Shown here piece after piece: positions 32,111-43,883 of a stretch of 64,000 nucleotides of DNA. Location of the stretch: the NCBI GenBank assembly GCA_016584305.1, contig JACEEZ010022940.1, positions 242,501-306,500 on the forward strand, given 5' to 3'. The notes under the pieces were generated by a model. It was not told the origin of the DNA. It did not search any database and was given only the letters and a program-made list of their open reading frames with translations. A program made the position numbers and the translations under genes. How positions within the stretch are numbered: the stretch's first letter is position 1; each line of letters starts with the position of its first letter. This DNA is from Chionoecetes opilio. Its lineage: Eukaryota > Arthropoda > Malacostraca > Decapoda > Majidae.

Positions 32111-32835
32111 TGTTATGCATGAGCTATGCATGATGTAGTAGGGGGAAGGCATGTCTGTGTGTGTGAGTGTGGGTGTATGAGGCGAGGGGGAGGCTGGCGG
32201 CAGGGGTAGCAACGAAGAGGGTGCCTCCTTCCTGGACGACCTTGAACAGAGGGTTGAGGGGCGAGGCAGCGCGAGGGTGGGGTCGGGGATGGGAGAGGGT
32301 AGAGAGAGACATGGAGCCTCGCGCACATTTTTGCTGGCTGGCTGGCTGGCGGGCGTGGAGTGGCTCTCAGGCTAGCAGAGAGGGAGGGTGGGTACTTGGC
32401 GGCGTGCGAGGGGTCGCGTGGATGTGGAGGCGTGGTGGTGTGGTTGTTGTGGTGTCGATGTACTGTGTGTGGCTGTGGTTGTGGTATGAACAGTGACTGT
32501 AGTGTCGACGTCATCTTTTACGACGGTCTCCAAGCGATCGGAAAATGACGTACACATATGTACTGTTAATTGTACTTTTTGTGGCTTGTACCGTGGCTTT
32601 GATTCATTAAACCCAGACCTGTCGCTTGTGTTTACTTCGCCTGTGCGTTTTGATCTCGTTTACCACTTAACTCGCCTCATCTTGACATACCGAATCCTGA
32701 AGGAGGGCTGCAGGAGTAATGGAGTTTGTTTGTAGCGGGTATTGTAACGTAAAACACCTTTTCCTGCACAGCCTTGAGCCTGTAACACCTGGGTTGGTGT
32801 GGTAAAGGTCCAGGAGAGGAGTGGAGAGCGTAACA
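32111..32835 (+). repeat. Gypsy 3' LTR
   Basis: The segment starts tgttatgcatgagc and ends gagagcgtaaca (TGTTA...TAACA). An attaaa signal lies near 32608, consistent with an R region. G-rich (GGCGAGGGG) and TG-rich stretches occupy the U3 part. The exact 5' edge is uncertain by about 10 bases because the purine tract is not directly adjacent. No second copy exists in the window for comparison. Confidence 0.6.
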
Positions 32836-33386
32836 ATATAGTACTCCCTCTACCATCTTCTGTTACCCATCGGCGAGAGAGCGCACGCCGCCGCACGGGG
32901 AGTAAGCGACGTCAATATACATAGCCGCTTTAGCCACGTGCCGTTAACACTACAATAGGTACGTTAATGTGGAGACAATAAAGGATGTATTATGTTCATG
33001 GTCATAATACGATTACTATATGTTATGGGCATTGTCTAATGAATGTATACTGTTATTCCAGTCATCAGCATTGTCTTCATGGAATAAACCTCATGTGCAT
33101 GACAAATGGTTTCAATACCTATTAAGAGTTACGGTAAGTGGTGTACAGCGATTGTTAGTAGTGCTGATCCACTTGTTTGCCACTCGGTGGTAAAGGTTCC
33201 TATTTTATCCTTGCCGTATAAGTCGACCCCTACTTTTGGAGAGATTTTTTCAGGCTCAAAGAGTCGACTTGTACGCCGCCATTTACGGTAATAAATTTGT
33301 CTTGTCACATGATTGTTCTCGACGAATCATATTCAAACATTTCAAATCTTCCTCACGCCACGCACTTCTCGCCTTCAGTTTGAATT

Positions 33387-33747
33387 ATGGCGTGCAAGGG
33401 ATATGAAGTTAGATTTTCCCACCCATCAGACTTTTTTGGGGGTTACTATAGGGCTTTGGAGGACTTTCAAGCACATGGTGAGCTTCAAGAAAACATTATT
33501 TGCCCCACTTGTCGCAAGAAATGTAAATTTAAGCCATCTGAAGCCGATTTTTTTTCAAAAACTGTTCGTGATGCTCATAGGTGCAAAAAGTTGTGGAAGT
33601 TCAGTGTTAGTGAAAGAAAAGACACTTTCCTTGATAAAACACACCTCAACACATGACTGGCTTATTTTTATTCAATTGTTCTGTCTGTGGCAAGGACACA
33701 ATGTGATGCCCAGGACTGACTGGGCTTTAATATTAATTCCTGTGTAA
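33387..33747 (+). pseudogene. ISXO2/Merlin-like transposase N-terminal fragment (copy 1)
   Basis: The 89-codon frame reads MACKGYEVRFSHPSDFF, then ICPTCRKKC and HRCKKLWKFSVSERKDTFL. The layout (short helical lead, zinc ribbon with two CxxC-like pairs, then 'W-x-FSV-x-x-(R)KDTFL') resembles the N-terminus of Merlin/IS1595-type transposases. A one-base frame change after THLN leads to HDWLIFIQLFCLWQGHN, matching the next helix of that family; the DDE core is absent. The same sequence recurs identically at 38138. The assignment is by pattern only; it could be another zinc-ribbon protein. Confidence 0.45.
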
Positions 33748-33867
33748 ACTAGTGTAGCTTCTGCTACGAAGTGTTTGAGCTTTGGCTCGGGGAGCAGCCA
33801 CGAATCTGCGGACCAGGGAGAATTGTCAAATTTGACGAGTCAAAATTTGGTAAGAGTACGGTAGTAC

Positions 33868-34165
33868 AGTAAACCCTCTATCCTTTGTAAATCGGACCGA
33901 TTGCGGGGGACCTCATCCGGACTATTCAAAAGTTCGGATTAACCGAGGGTTGAAAAACTTGTGTATGCCCCAGGCCCCATAACACACCCAAACTCGCTAA
34001 AACACGGTACAGTATACACTTAAACCTCGTTTTCCCGGAACTCCATTTCCCGGATATCAGATTTGCCGCTCAAAATCCGAGGTCCGGGGATATGTCAGAG
34101 TCCCGGACAAATGCCTGGTCCAGTCCGTAAATCGACAAAGTTGTCCGGCGGTTCGAGCGTCTCCT
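33868..34165. mobile_element. Tigger/pogo-like terminal sequences (copy 1)
   Basis: Words such as cagtaaaccctctatccttt followed by cggattaaccgagggttgaa, and cttaaacctcgttttcccgg, resemble Tigger and related pogo element ends. They recur in unit 2 at about 38619-38916. No complete TIR pair is resolved. Confidence 0.45.
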
Positions 34166-35474
34166 ATCACCCCTGGTCAGTGTCCGCGCCTCCCGCCAGG
34201 TGGCAGCATGCTCAGTGGTCGTATTGTTTACATTTATAATGTAATGGTTACATCTATTGTAAGTACACCCCAGTTAACCATCACCGGCGGGCCTACGTAG
34301 GCTGTAGAGCGGCGAACGGCGGCCGCCGGCGGCAAGTTTACCTCCGTCAGCCCTCCGAATGGCCGCTGGTGTATTTTCAGACGGGAAAATACACTATGTT
34401 GAAAATTAATTTACATAATTTGAAGAATTGAATATTTCTATGTGTAAACATTTTGAAACAACAGTTAAATGATTATCTTGATGTAGTATTACACCAATAG
34501 TGACAAGCAGCGGCAACTTGACGTCAATCCTCCCGAGGCCCGCTGGTACGTATTTGTAAGTGGGAAATACTCCTTTCACATTATATAAATATTATATTAA
34601 CTCAGTAATATACATAGTATCTCAATATCGGTACCAGCACTATTTTTAGGCCTGTTCAAACTATTATTTTTTTTATAAAAGTTCTTATAATAGTTTATAG
34701 AAATTATAATATTTCAGTTTATTTCAAATATTTCCAGCTTAATCAGGAACACCCAGAGATACATAGAAATAAAGATGAGATACGTACATGGGAAGAAGTT
34801 TACATGGAAAAAGGTTATCAGTTAGTCTATGTGTGTAGCTAGTATAATATAAAAATAACACTTGATTATCCGAGCAAAGATTACGGGATAACACAAGGTC
34901 ATATTTTCCCTTATTTCAATAACTTCCAACATATTATCAACACATATCAATACTCAACGGTACACCTAATAAAGAATATGTAGATAATGGAGAATTAACA
35001 TGGATAATATCATGATTTAGAATAGAATATTATTTGAAATAATTTCCCAGGTATCAATGCACTAAACTGCCAGACGTACGATAGTCATTACAAAGGTTAA
35101 AAACCCACAAAAGGCCTAAATTGTCACCCTTAACCAGTCGATAACATAATGAGAACTTAGTTATAACATGTTTTCGCTCCTTCATTATATCGAAATAGAC
35201 TGAATAATATAAATAATTGCAGTATGACACGTTCTTTTAGGAATTCCTCGGCAGCGTTGTGTCAGTGAGTAAAATCTGTTAGTTGAAAAACGCACAAGTG
35301 GGTGGACGTTGTTATGTTGTTCGCCGCAACCTATATCCTTCTACATGGCTGTACAGTGTTCCACGTACACCAGCATATATACCCAATAACGAAAATGTTT
35401 TTGTACTTATTAGATAAACAATGTCCGTAGCAATTATGATCTCCTTTTCATCGTATTACTGGATAACGACATAG

Positions 35475-35636
35475 GAATATTTATGGTTATACTTTCTAAG
35501 TATATTGCAGATATAGTAATGTTTGTATAAGTGTTGAACAGCCCATTAGTCTATTAATCGGCTAATGGGTTGTGCAATACCCCTTAAAACATTAATATAT
35601 CTGCAATATACTTAGAAAGTATAACCATAAATATTC
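35475..35636. repeat. 50-bp-stem hairpin
   Basis: Arm 35475-35524 (gaatatttatggttatactt...) is the reverse complement of 35587-35636 with one mismatch, and the 62-base loop itself contains a smaller inverted pair (cccattag/ctaatggg). Related hairpins recur at 40241-40405 and 42469-42622 with indels. It could be a compact foldback element. Confidence 0.92.
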
Positions 35637-35679
35637 CTCAATCAGTTAATATAACAGCGGCAAATGGTCATATGCTCTA

Positions 35680-35797
35680 CGGCGGGCCGCTGGGAGCGGC
35701 CCGCCGGTGAGCCTCTGAGCAAATCCCCAGTGGTCCTACGTCGTACACTTCCGTCGGGCCGCCGGTAAGACATACGGAGGGCCTCCGGAGGCCCTCC
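35680..35797. repeat. GC-rich palindromes: 12-bp stem hairpin and a 22-bp perfect palindrome
   Basis: At 35680-35706, cggcgggccgct and agcggcccgccg form a hairpin with a 3-base loop. At 35776-35797 a 22-base perfect palindrome reads ggagggcctcc followed by its own reverse complement. Both recur near 40445-40561 and 42677-42797. Confidence 0.92.
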
Positions 35798-36770
35798 ATC
35801 TTTGTGTTTGCTGGGTCAGTAGTAACAAGAAGCGGCAACTTGACGTCAATCCTCCGGAGGCCCGCTGGTGCGTATTTGTAAGTAGGAAATATTCATTTCA
35901 TATTATATATATTAACTCAGTAATATACATATTACCTCAATATCGGTACCATCACTATTATTAGGCCTGCTCAAGCTATTAAAAATTGTCATAAAAGTTT
36001 TTATAATAGTTTATAGAAATTATCATATTTCAGTTTATTTCAAATATTTCCAGCTTAATCAGGAACACCCAGAGATACATAGAAATAAAGATGAGATACG
36101 TACATAGGAAGGAGTTTACATGGAAAAAGGTTATCAGTTTGTCTGTGTGTGTAGCTAGTATCATATAAAAATAACACTTGATTAACCGCGGCGAAGATTA
36201 TTACGGAATAACACAAGGTCATATTTTCCCTTATTTTAATAATTTCCAACATATTATCAACACATATCAATGCTTAACGGTACACCTAATATGGAATATG
36301 TAGATGATGGAGTTAACATATGAATAATATCATGATTTAGAATAGAATATTATTTGAAATCTTTTCCCAGCTATCAATGCACTAAACTGCCAGACATACG
36401 ATAGCCATTACAAAGGATTAAAAACCCACAAAAGGCCTAAATTGTCACTCTTAACCAGTCGATAACATAATGAGAACTTAGTTATAACATGTTTTCGCTC
36501 CTTCATTATATCGAAGTATACTGAATAATATAAAAAATTGCCGTACGACATGTTTTTTTAGGAATTCCTTGACGGCGCCTGGCGCTGTGTCTGAATGAAA
36601 ATAATCAGTTAGTTGGAAAACGCACGAGTGGGTGGATGTTGTTATGTTGTTCGCCGCAACTTATATCCTTCTACATGGCTGTTCACGCCGTTCAGTGTTC
36701 CACGTACACCAGCATGTAAACTTAATAACGAAAATGTTTTTGTACTTATGAAATAAACAATGTCCGTAGC

Positions 36771-37620
36771 AGTTCGAGAGAACTGGAACCCAAAATGCCA
36801 GGGGTCGCTGGCAGTTTTAACTCACTTTTTTTATAATAAGTTGGTCTATTGGAAAACAAAATATGGGCTTATTCCACTGCACTTAAAACACAAAAGTATA
36901 ATATTAAGAACGATTTTCTTCTATATGTATATTGTATAGAAGCCTGATTCTGTAAAACATTGTATATAACCAAATAACCAAGGAGGTTATAGTTGAGGAG
37001 GCGAGGTAAATGCTACTCTATGATATTATATAGTCAATAACGTATGTTTAGAAGTTATCTATACCTAGACAGTCATATTTTCCTGTTATTATTGTGTATC
37101 AATCAGATAGAAAGCCTGGAAGTGCAATGAGTCGACGCGTGCAGTGGCAATGTTTTGATTCAATCCCCCCCTCCACAATCTCCCCGCCACTACTCCCCAC
37201 CGCGGCGTGTCGCCTCCACAATTATAACCTACATTGTCGCAGCAACAAGCCGATTTCGGCATTATTTATTCTTCGTTTTTCCAAGGCATTGCTTATTGTA
37301 TTTTGACAAGCGTTTGCCAGACGCAGCAGTACTGTCTTAGAAAACAGTGTGAACATCGCCCAAATTTTACATGCCACAATATACATGTAAAAAATATATT
37401 AAGCTTTGCTACTCGAGGCGAGTAATTTGCATTAAATTGCTATTATAGAACGCTCCATCGTAATGCATGTCATCCATATAATTAGTAGAACAACAGAAGA
37501 ACTATATTTTTTGGTATTCAGATGCGGTGCATCAATGTTTATCGCGAAATTAATTTATGAAAAATATTAGTCGCGGAGCCAAAACACAGTAGACCAACCT
37601 TGAGTTAAAACTGCCCAGGG
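36771..37620. mobile_element. MITE with about 42-bp TIR (copy 1, 3' end cut at the seam)
   Basis: Starts cgagagaactggaacccaaa near 36771 and continues with aatgccaggggtcgctggca. It corresponds to copies at 41537-42413 and 45334-46213. The right TIR is lost or scrambled at the duplication seam (ctgcccagggg then N). There is no coding capacity. Confidence 0.8.
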
Positions 37621-37626
37621 GACCCC

Positions 37627-37627
37627 N
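37627..37627. other. Ambiguous base (N) at the tandem duplication seam
   Basis: A single N lies within 50 bases of the join between the two 4.75-kb units, indicating unresolved sequence at exactly the place where an assembly join would be made. Confidence 0.95.
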
Positions 37628-38137
37628 GGTGAGTATAAAGCAGGTCAAAAACGATCTCCCTATAAATGATCAAAAAGCCGCTTTAGCCACGTGCCGTTAA
37701 CACTACAATAGGTACGTTAATGTGGAGACAATAAAGGATGTATTATGTTCATGGTCATAATACGATTACTATATGTTATGGGCATTGTCTAATGAATGTA
37801 TACTGTATTCCAGTCATCAGCATGTCTTCATGGAATAAACCTCATGTGCATGACAAATGGTTTCAATACCTATTAAGAGTTACGGTAAGTGGTGTACAGC
37901 GATTGTTAGTAGTGCTGATCCACTTGTTTGCCACTCGGTGGTAAAGGTTCCTATTTTATCCTTGCCGTATAAGTCGACCCCTACTTTTGGAGAGATTTTT
38001 TCAGGCTCAAAGTGTCGACTTGTACGCCACCATTTACGGTAATAAATTTGTCTTGTCACATGATTGTTCTCGACGAATCATATTCAAACATTTCAAATCT
38101 TCCTCACGCCACGCACTTCTCGCCTTCAGTTTGAATT

Positions 38138-38498
38138 ATGGCGTGCAAGGGATATGAAGTTAGATTTTCCCACCCATCAGACTTTTTTGGGGGTTACTAT
38201 AGGGCTTTGGAGGACTTTCAAGCACACGGTGAGCTTCAAGAAAACATTATTTGCCCCACTTGTCGCAAGAAATGTAAATTTAAGCCATCTGAAGCCGATT
38301 TTTTTTCAAAAACTGTTCGTGATGCTCATAGGTGCAAAAAGTTGTGGAAGTTCAGTGTTAGTGAAAGAAAAGACACTTTCCTTGATAAAACACACCTCAA
38401 CACATGACTGGCTTATTTTTATTCAATTGTTCTGTCTGTGGCAAGGACACAATGTGATGCCCAGGACTGACTGGGCTTTAATATTAATTCCTGTGTAA
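38138..38498 (+). pseudogene. ISXO2/Merlin-like transposase N-terminal fragment (copy 2)
   Basis: The predicted 89-residue product is identical to that at 33387, including ICPTCRKKC and HRCKKLWKF, and carries the same downstream frame change. The identity reflects the recent unit duplication rather than selection on this frame alone. The small difference in the upstream overlapping frame is one base (acatggt/acacggt). Confidence 0.45.
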
Positions 38499-41400
38499 AC
38501 TAGTGTAGCTTCTGCTACGAAGTGTTTGAGCTTTGGCTCGGGGAGCAGCCACGAATCTGCGGACCAGGGAGAATTGTCAAATTTGACGAGTCAAAATTTG
38601 GTAAGAGTACGGTAGTACAGTAAACCCTCTATCCTTTGTAAATCGGACCGATTGCGGGGGACCTCATCCAGACTATTCAAAAGTTCGGATTAACCGAGGG
38701 TTGAAAAACTTGTGTATGCCCCAGGCCCCATAACACACCCAAACTTGCTAAAACACGGTACAGTATACACTTAAACCTCGTTTTCCCGGAACTCCATTTC
38801 CCGGATATCAGATTTGCCGTTCAAAATCCGAGGTCCGGGGATATGTCAGAGTCCCGGAAAAATGCCTGGTCCAGTCCGTAAATCGACAAAGTTGTCCGGC
38901 GGTTCGAGCGTCTCCTATCACCCCTGGTCAGTGTCCGCGCCTCCCGCCAGGTGGCAGCATGCTCAGTGGTCGTATTGTTTACATTTATAATGTAATGGTT
39001 ACATCTATTGTAAGTACACCCCAGTTAACCATCACCGGCGGGCCTACGTAGGCTGTAGAGCGGCGAACGGCGGCCGCCGGCGGCAAGTTTACCTCCGTCA
39101 GCCCTCCGAATGGCCGCTGGTGTATTTTCAGACGGGAAAATACACTATGTTGAAAATTAATGTACATAATTTGAAGAATTGAATATTTCTATGTGTAAAC
39201 ATTTTGAAACAACAGTTAAATGATTATCTTGATGTAGTATTACACCAATAGTGACAAGCAGCGGCAACTTGACGTCAATCCTCCCGAGGCCCGCTGGTAC
39301 GTATTTGTAAGTGGGAAATATTCCTTTCACATTATATAAATATTATATTAACTCAGTAATATACATAGTATCTCAATATCGGTACCAGCACTATTTTTAG
39401 GCCTGTTCAAACTATTAATTTTTTTTATAAAAGTTCTTATAATAGTTTATAGAAATTATAATATTTCAGTTTATTTCAAATATTTCCAGCTTAATCAGGA
39501 ACACCCAGAGATACATAGAAATAAAGATGAGATACGTACATGGGAAGAAGTTTTTACATGGAAAAAGGTTATCATTTAGTCTATGTGTGTAGCTAGTATA
39601 ATATAAAAATAACATTTGTTTATCCGCGCAAAGATTAGGGGAAAAACACAAGGTCATATTTTCCCTTATTTCAATAATTTCCCAAAACATATTATCAACA
39701 CATATCAATACTAAAACGGTACACCTAATAAAAAAATATGTAGATAATGGACAATTAGCATGGATAATATCATGATTTAGAATAGAATATTATTTGAAAT
39801 AATTTCCCAGGTATCAATGCACTAAACTGCCAGACGTACGATAGTCATTACAAAGGTTAAAAACCCACAAAAGGCCCTAAATTGTCACCCTTAACCAGTC
39901 GATAACATAATGAGAACTTAGTTAAAACCCTGTTTTCCCCTCCTTCATTATATCGAAATAGACTGAATAATATAAATAATTGCAGTATGACACGTTCTTT
40001 TGGGAAATTTCCCTCGGCAGCGTTGTGTCAGTGAGTAAAATCTGTTAGTTGAAAAACGCACAAGTGGGTGGACGTTGTTATGTTGTTCGCCGCAACCTAT
40101 ATCCTTCTACATGGCTGTACAGTGTTCCCACGTACACCAGCATATATCCCCAAATAACGAAAATGTTTTTGTACTTATTAGATAAACAATGTCCGTAGCA
40201 ATTATGATCCCTTTTCATCGTATTACGGATAACGACATAGGAATATTTATGGTTATAACTTTCTAAGTATATGCAGATATAGTAATGTTTGTGTATAAGT
40301 GTTGAACGGGCCCATTGGGTTATTTAATCGGCTAATGGGTTGTGCAATACCCCTTAAAACATTACTATATCTGCAAATACTTAGAAAGGTATAACCAAAA
40401 TTCCCAATCAGTTAATATAACAGCGGCAAATGGTCATATGCTCTACGGCGGGCCGCTGGGAGCGGCCCGCCGGTGAGCCCCTGAGCAAATCCCCAGTGGT
40501 CCTAACGTCGTACACTTCCGTCGGGCCGCGGTAAGACATACGGAGGGCCCCGGAGGCCCTCCATCTTTGTGTTTTTGGGTCCAGTAGTGACAAGAAGCGG
40601 CAACTTGACGTCAATCCTCCGGAGGCCCGCTGGTGCGTATTTGTAAGTAGGAAATATTCATTTCATATTATATATATTAACTCAGTAATATACATATTAC
40701 CTCAATATCGGTACCCATCACTATTATTAGGCCTGCTCAAAGCTATTAAAAGTTGTTATAAAAGTTTTTATAATAGTTTATAGAAATTATCATATTTCAG
40801 TTTATTTTAAATATTTCCAGTTAATCAGGAACACCCCGAATACTAGAAATAAAGATGAGATACGTACATAGGAAGGAGTTTCATGGAAAAAGGTTTTCAG
40901 TTTTTTCTGTGTGTGTAGTAGTATCATATAAAAATAACACTTGATTAACCGCGGCGAAGATTATTTCGGAATAACACAAGGTCCCTATTTTCCCTTATTT
41001 TAATAATTCCAACATATTATCAACACATATCAATGCTTAACGGTACAACCCAATATGGAATATGTAGATGATGGAGTTAACATATGAATAATATCATGAT
41101 TTAGAATAGAATATATTTGAAATCTTTCCCAGCTATCAATGCACTAAACTGCCAGACGTACGATAGCCCTTACAAAGGATTAAAAAACCACAAAAGGCCT
41201 AAAATTTTCACTCTTAACCAGTCGATAACATAATGAGAACTTAGTTATAACATGTTTTCGCTCCTTCCTTTTATCGAAGTATACTGAATAATATAAAAAA
41301 ATTGCCGTACGACACGTTTTTTTAGGAATTCCTTGACGGCGCCTGGCGCTGTGTCTGAATGAAAATAATCATTTATTTGGAAAACGCACGAGTGGGTGGA

Positions 41401-41536
41401 TGTTGTTATGTTGTTCGCCGCAACTTATATCCTTCTACATGGCGTTCACGCCTTTCAGTGTTCACGTACAACCAGCATGTAAACTTAATAACGAAAATGT
41501 TTTGTACTTATGAAATAAACAATGTCCGTAGCAATT

Positions 41537-42413
41537 CGAGAGAAACTGGAACCCAAAATGCCAGGGGTCGCTGGCAGTTTTACTCACTTTTTTTATAATA
41601 AGTTGGTTACGGAAAAACAAAATATGGGCTTATTCCACTGCACTTAAAACACAAAAGTATAATATTAAGAACGATTTTCTTCTATATGTATTTTGATAGA
41701 AGCCTGATTCTGTAAAACATTGTATATAACCAAATAACCAAGGAGGTTATTGTTGAGGAGGCGAGGTAATTGCTACTCTATGATATTATATAGTCAATAA
41801 CGTATGTTTAGAAGTTATCTATACCTAGACAGTCATTTTTTCCCTGTTATTATGTGTATTCAATCAGATAGAAACCCTGGAAGTGCAATGAGTGGGACGC
41901 GTGAAGTGGCAATGTTTGATTCAATCCCCCCCCACAATCTCCCCGCCACTACTCCCCGCCGCGGCGTGTCGCCTCCACAATTATAACCTACATTGTCGCA
42001 GAAACCCAAGCGTTTTCGGCTTTTATTATTCTTTTTTTTTCCCAAAGGGGCATTGCTTATTGTATTTTGACAAGCGTTTGCCAGACGCAGGCAGTACTGT
42101 CTTAGAAAACAGTTGTGAACATCGCCCAAATTTACATGCCACAATATACATGTAAAAAATATATTAAGCTTGCTACTCGAGGCGAGTAATTTGCTTTAAA
42201 TTGCTATTATAGAACGCTCCATCGTAATGCATGTCATCCATATAATTAGTAGAACAACAAAAGGGAATTATATTTTTTGGTATTCAGATGCGGTGCATCA
42301 ATTTTTATCGCAAAATTTAAATTTTATAAAAAATATTAGTCGCGGAGCCAAAACACAGTAGACCAACCTTTGGGGTTAAAACTGCCAGCGACCACTGGCA
42401 TTTCTCGAGTTTC
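41537..42413. mobile_element. MITE with about 42-bp TIR (copy 2, complete)
   Basis: The left end (agagaaactggaac, then gccaggggtcgctggcagtt) pairs with the right end (aactgccagcgaccactggc, then atttctcgagtttca). The flank caatt on the left and aatt about 10 bases beyond the right TIR suggest an AATT-type target. The interior is non-coding. The uninterrupted sub-repeat at 35430 (tagcaattatgatc) shows the empty site. Confidence 0.82.
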
Positions 42414-42810
42414 AGATCATTGGAATTATGACCTAGCAATTCCTTTCATCATATTACTGGATAACGACACAGAAATATTTCTGGTAAAATTTCTAAGTAT
42501 ATTGCATTATATAGTAATTTTTTTATAAGGTTGAACAGCCCATTAGTCTATTAACGGCTAATGGGTGTGCAACACCCCTTAAAACATTACTATATCTGCA
42601 ATTACTTAGAAAGTTAAACCCTAAATATTTCCCCAATCAGTTAATATAACAGCGGCAAATGGTCATATGCCCTAAAGGCGGGCCGCTGGAGCGGCCCGCC
42701 CGGGGAGCCTCTGAGTAAATTCCAGCAGCCCTACGTCGTACACTTCCGTCGGGCCGCCGATAAGACATACGGAGGGCCTCCGGAGGCCCTCCGTCTTTGT
42801 GTTGCTGGGA
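42414..42810. repeat. 3' part of the 1.32-kb sub-repeat after the MITE
   Basis: Contains the third copy of the hairpin (42469-42622) and of the GC palindromes, completing the interrupted sub-repeat, then passes into the 20-bp minisatellite at 42811. Confidence 0.8.
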
Positions 42811-43152
42811 TGTACCTCTTCAGGAAACTTTCGTACCTTTTCTCAGGAACTATGTACCTCTCTCAGGAAAATACGTACCTCTCTCAGGAACTATGTAAAC
42901 CCCTCTCAGGAACATGTTACCTCTCCAGAAACGATTTACCTCTCTAGGAACTACGTACCTCTCTCAGGAACTATGTACCTCTCTCAGGAATACGTACTCT
43001 CTCAGGAAACTACGTACCTCTCTGAGGAAACTATGTACCTCTCTCAGGAACTACGTACCTCTCTCAGGAACTATGTACCTCTCTCAGGAACTACGTACCT
43101 CTCTCAGGAACTATGTACCTCTCTCAGGAACTATGTACCTCTCTCAGGAACA
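42811..43152 (+). repeat. 20-bp minisatellite, block 1 (about 17 units)
   Basis: Unit GTACCTCTCTCAGGAACTAT, with many units alternating ctatgtacc and ctacgtacc so that part of the block has a 40-bp period. The open frames across it (repeating YLSQELCTSLRN) are by-products of a 20-bp period read in three phases. Confidence 0.95.
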
Positions 43153-43262
43153 GTACTCAAACAGCAAAGGCGACGGACACCTTGCCGCCATCTTTTCCCC
43201 CGCAGGAAAAACATCCCCACGGATGACCAAGGCCACATTTTTTACCCTAGTAGTAAAATTTG
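43153..43262 (+). repeat. About 100-bp core between minisatellite and (CT)n, copy 1
   Basis: The segment caaaggcgacggacaccttg to ttaccctagtagtaaaattt is repeated in inverse orientation at 47430-47541. Each copy joins the 20-bp minisatellite on one side and a CT/GA microsatellite on the other, so all three parts seem to travel together. Confidence 0.85.
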
Positions 43263-43288
43263 TAGCGCCTCTACCCCTCCCTCCCTCC

Positions 43289-43289
43289 A

Positions 43290-43351
<62 letters not shown>

Positions 43352-43375
43352 CTTCTTTTTTTCTCTCTCTCTCTC
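43289..43375 (+). repeat. (CT)n microsatellite
   Basis: About 85 bases of CT dinucleotides with a few interruptions. Open frames here are artefacts. Confidence 0.95.
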
Positions 43376-43828
43376 CCCACAAACACGTAAAATTGGAAAG
43401 TTATTATATGCGTAAAACATAGATATTATTTCAGAAGATTTGAGAGAGAGAGAGAGAGAGAGACCCCAAGACGAGATATGAATTTGAAGGTCAGATCAGG
43501 TCAGCTGCTACTCTTTTTCTCTCTTATTCAATATCCTTTTTTCAACCCCCCTTTTTTCTCTTCTGTACTCCGCTGTCTTCCGTGTGTTCCATTCCCTTTT
43601 TATAAACTCTCTTTTCTTTCCCCCTCCAGCATTTTGACCTCTTATAATTTTCTGCAACCTTTCACTATTCAGTTTCAGCTTCAATTCTTGCCTTCTTTCA
43701 TATCCTTTCCCGTGACTGGAGTGGGTGGTGATTGGGTGGTGGGAGCGGCGATGGTAGGGATGAGATTTAGAAGTTTCCCAAGGGTGCTATACTCGCGCCG
43801 CCCACACACAAACACCTGACTCCTCTCT

Positions 43829-43883
<55 letters not shown>

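Larger units (their letters stand above)
27308..32835 (+). mobile_element. Ty3/Gypsy LTR retrotransposon, 5'-truncated, 3' LTR present
   Basis: Gene order is gag - protease - RT - RNase H - integrase, the Ty3/Gypsy order. A 3' LTR of about 725 bp (32111-32835) begins TGTTA and ends TAACA, with a purine tract (ttgggggaggtag) shortly before it. No equivalent LTR lies upstream of gag; instead the internal sequence starts abruptly at 27308 after the empty-site copy. Stops and frameshifts in every gene mean it is non-functional. The flanking atata at 32836 may be the target duplication. Confidence 0.85.
34499..36770 (+). repeat. 1.32-kb sub-repeat, two copies in unit 1
   Basis: The words cggcaacttgacgtcaatcc at 34511 and 35833 start two homologous copies about 1322 bases apart. 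They diverge by several percent, more than the 4.75-kb units do, so this duplication is older. Each full copy ends with a 50-bp-stem hairpin and two GC-rich palindromes. The second copy is interrupted by a MITE at 36771. No coding sequence is seen. Confidence 0.88.
32924..37620 (+). repeat. 4.75-kb tandem segmental duplication, unit 1
   Basis: From gccgctttagccacg at 32924 the sequence repeats at 37677 with an offset of about 4752. It contains, in order, the locus copy, a zinc-ribbon frame, Tigger-like end sequences, two copies of a 1.32-kb sub-repeat and most of a MITE. It ends at a seam near 37620-37676 that includes an N at 37627. Confidence 0.92.
37677..42413 (+). repeat. 4.75-kb tandem segmental duplication, unit 2
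   Basis: Near-identical to unit 1, but from about 39.4 kb on it shows many one-base insertions and losses in homopolymers (for example ggccctaaattg for ggcctaaattg). It keeps the 1.32-kb sub-repeats (39262 and 40598) and a complete MITE. It differs from unit 1 by isolated substitutions, so it is not a byte-for-byte copy. Confidence 0.9.

Noticed and set aside
42811..43152. CRISPR-like array
   Set aside because: The units are contiguous with no unique spacers, and the DNA is eukaryotic. It is a minisatellite.
42799..43422. 207-codon protein-coding gene
   Set aside because: The open frame is produced by the 20-bp minisatellite and (CT)n and has no other support.
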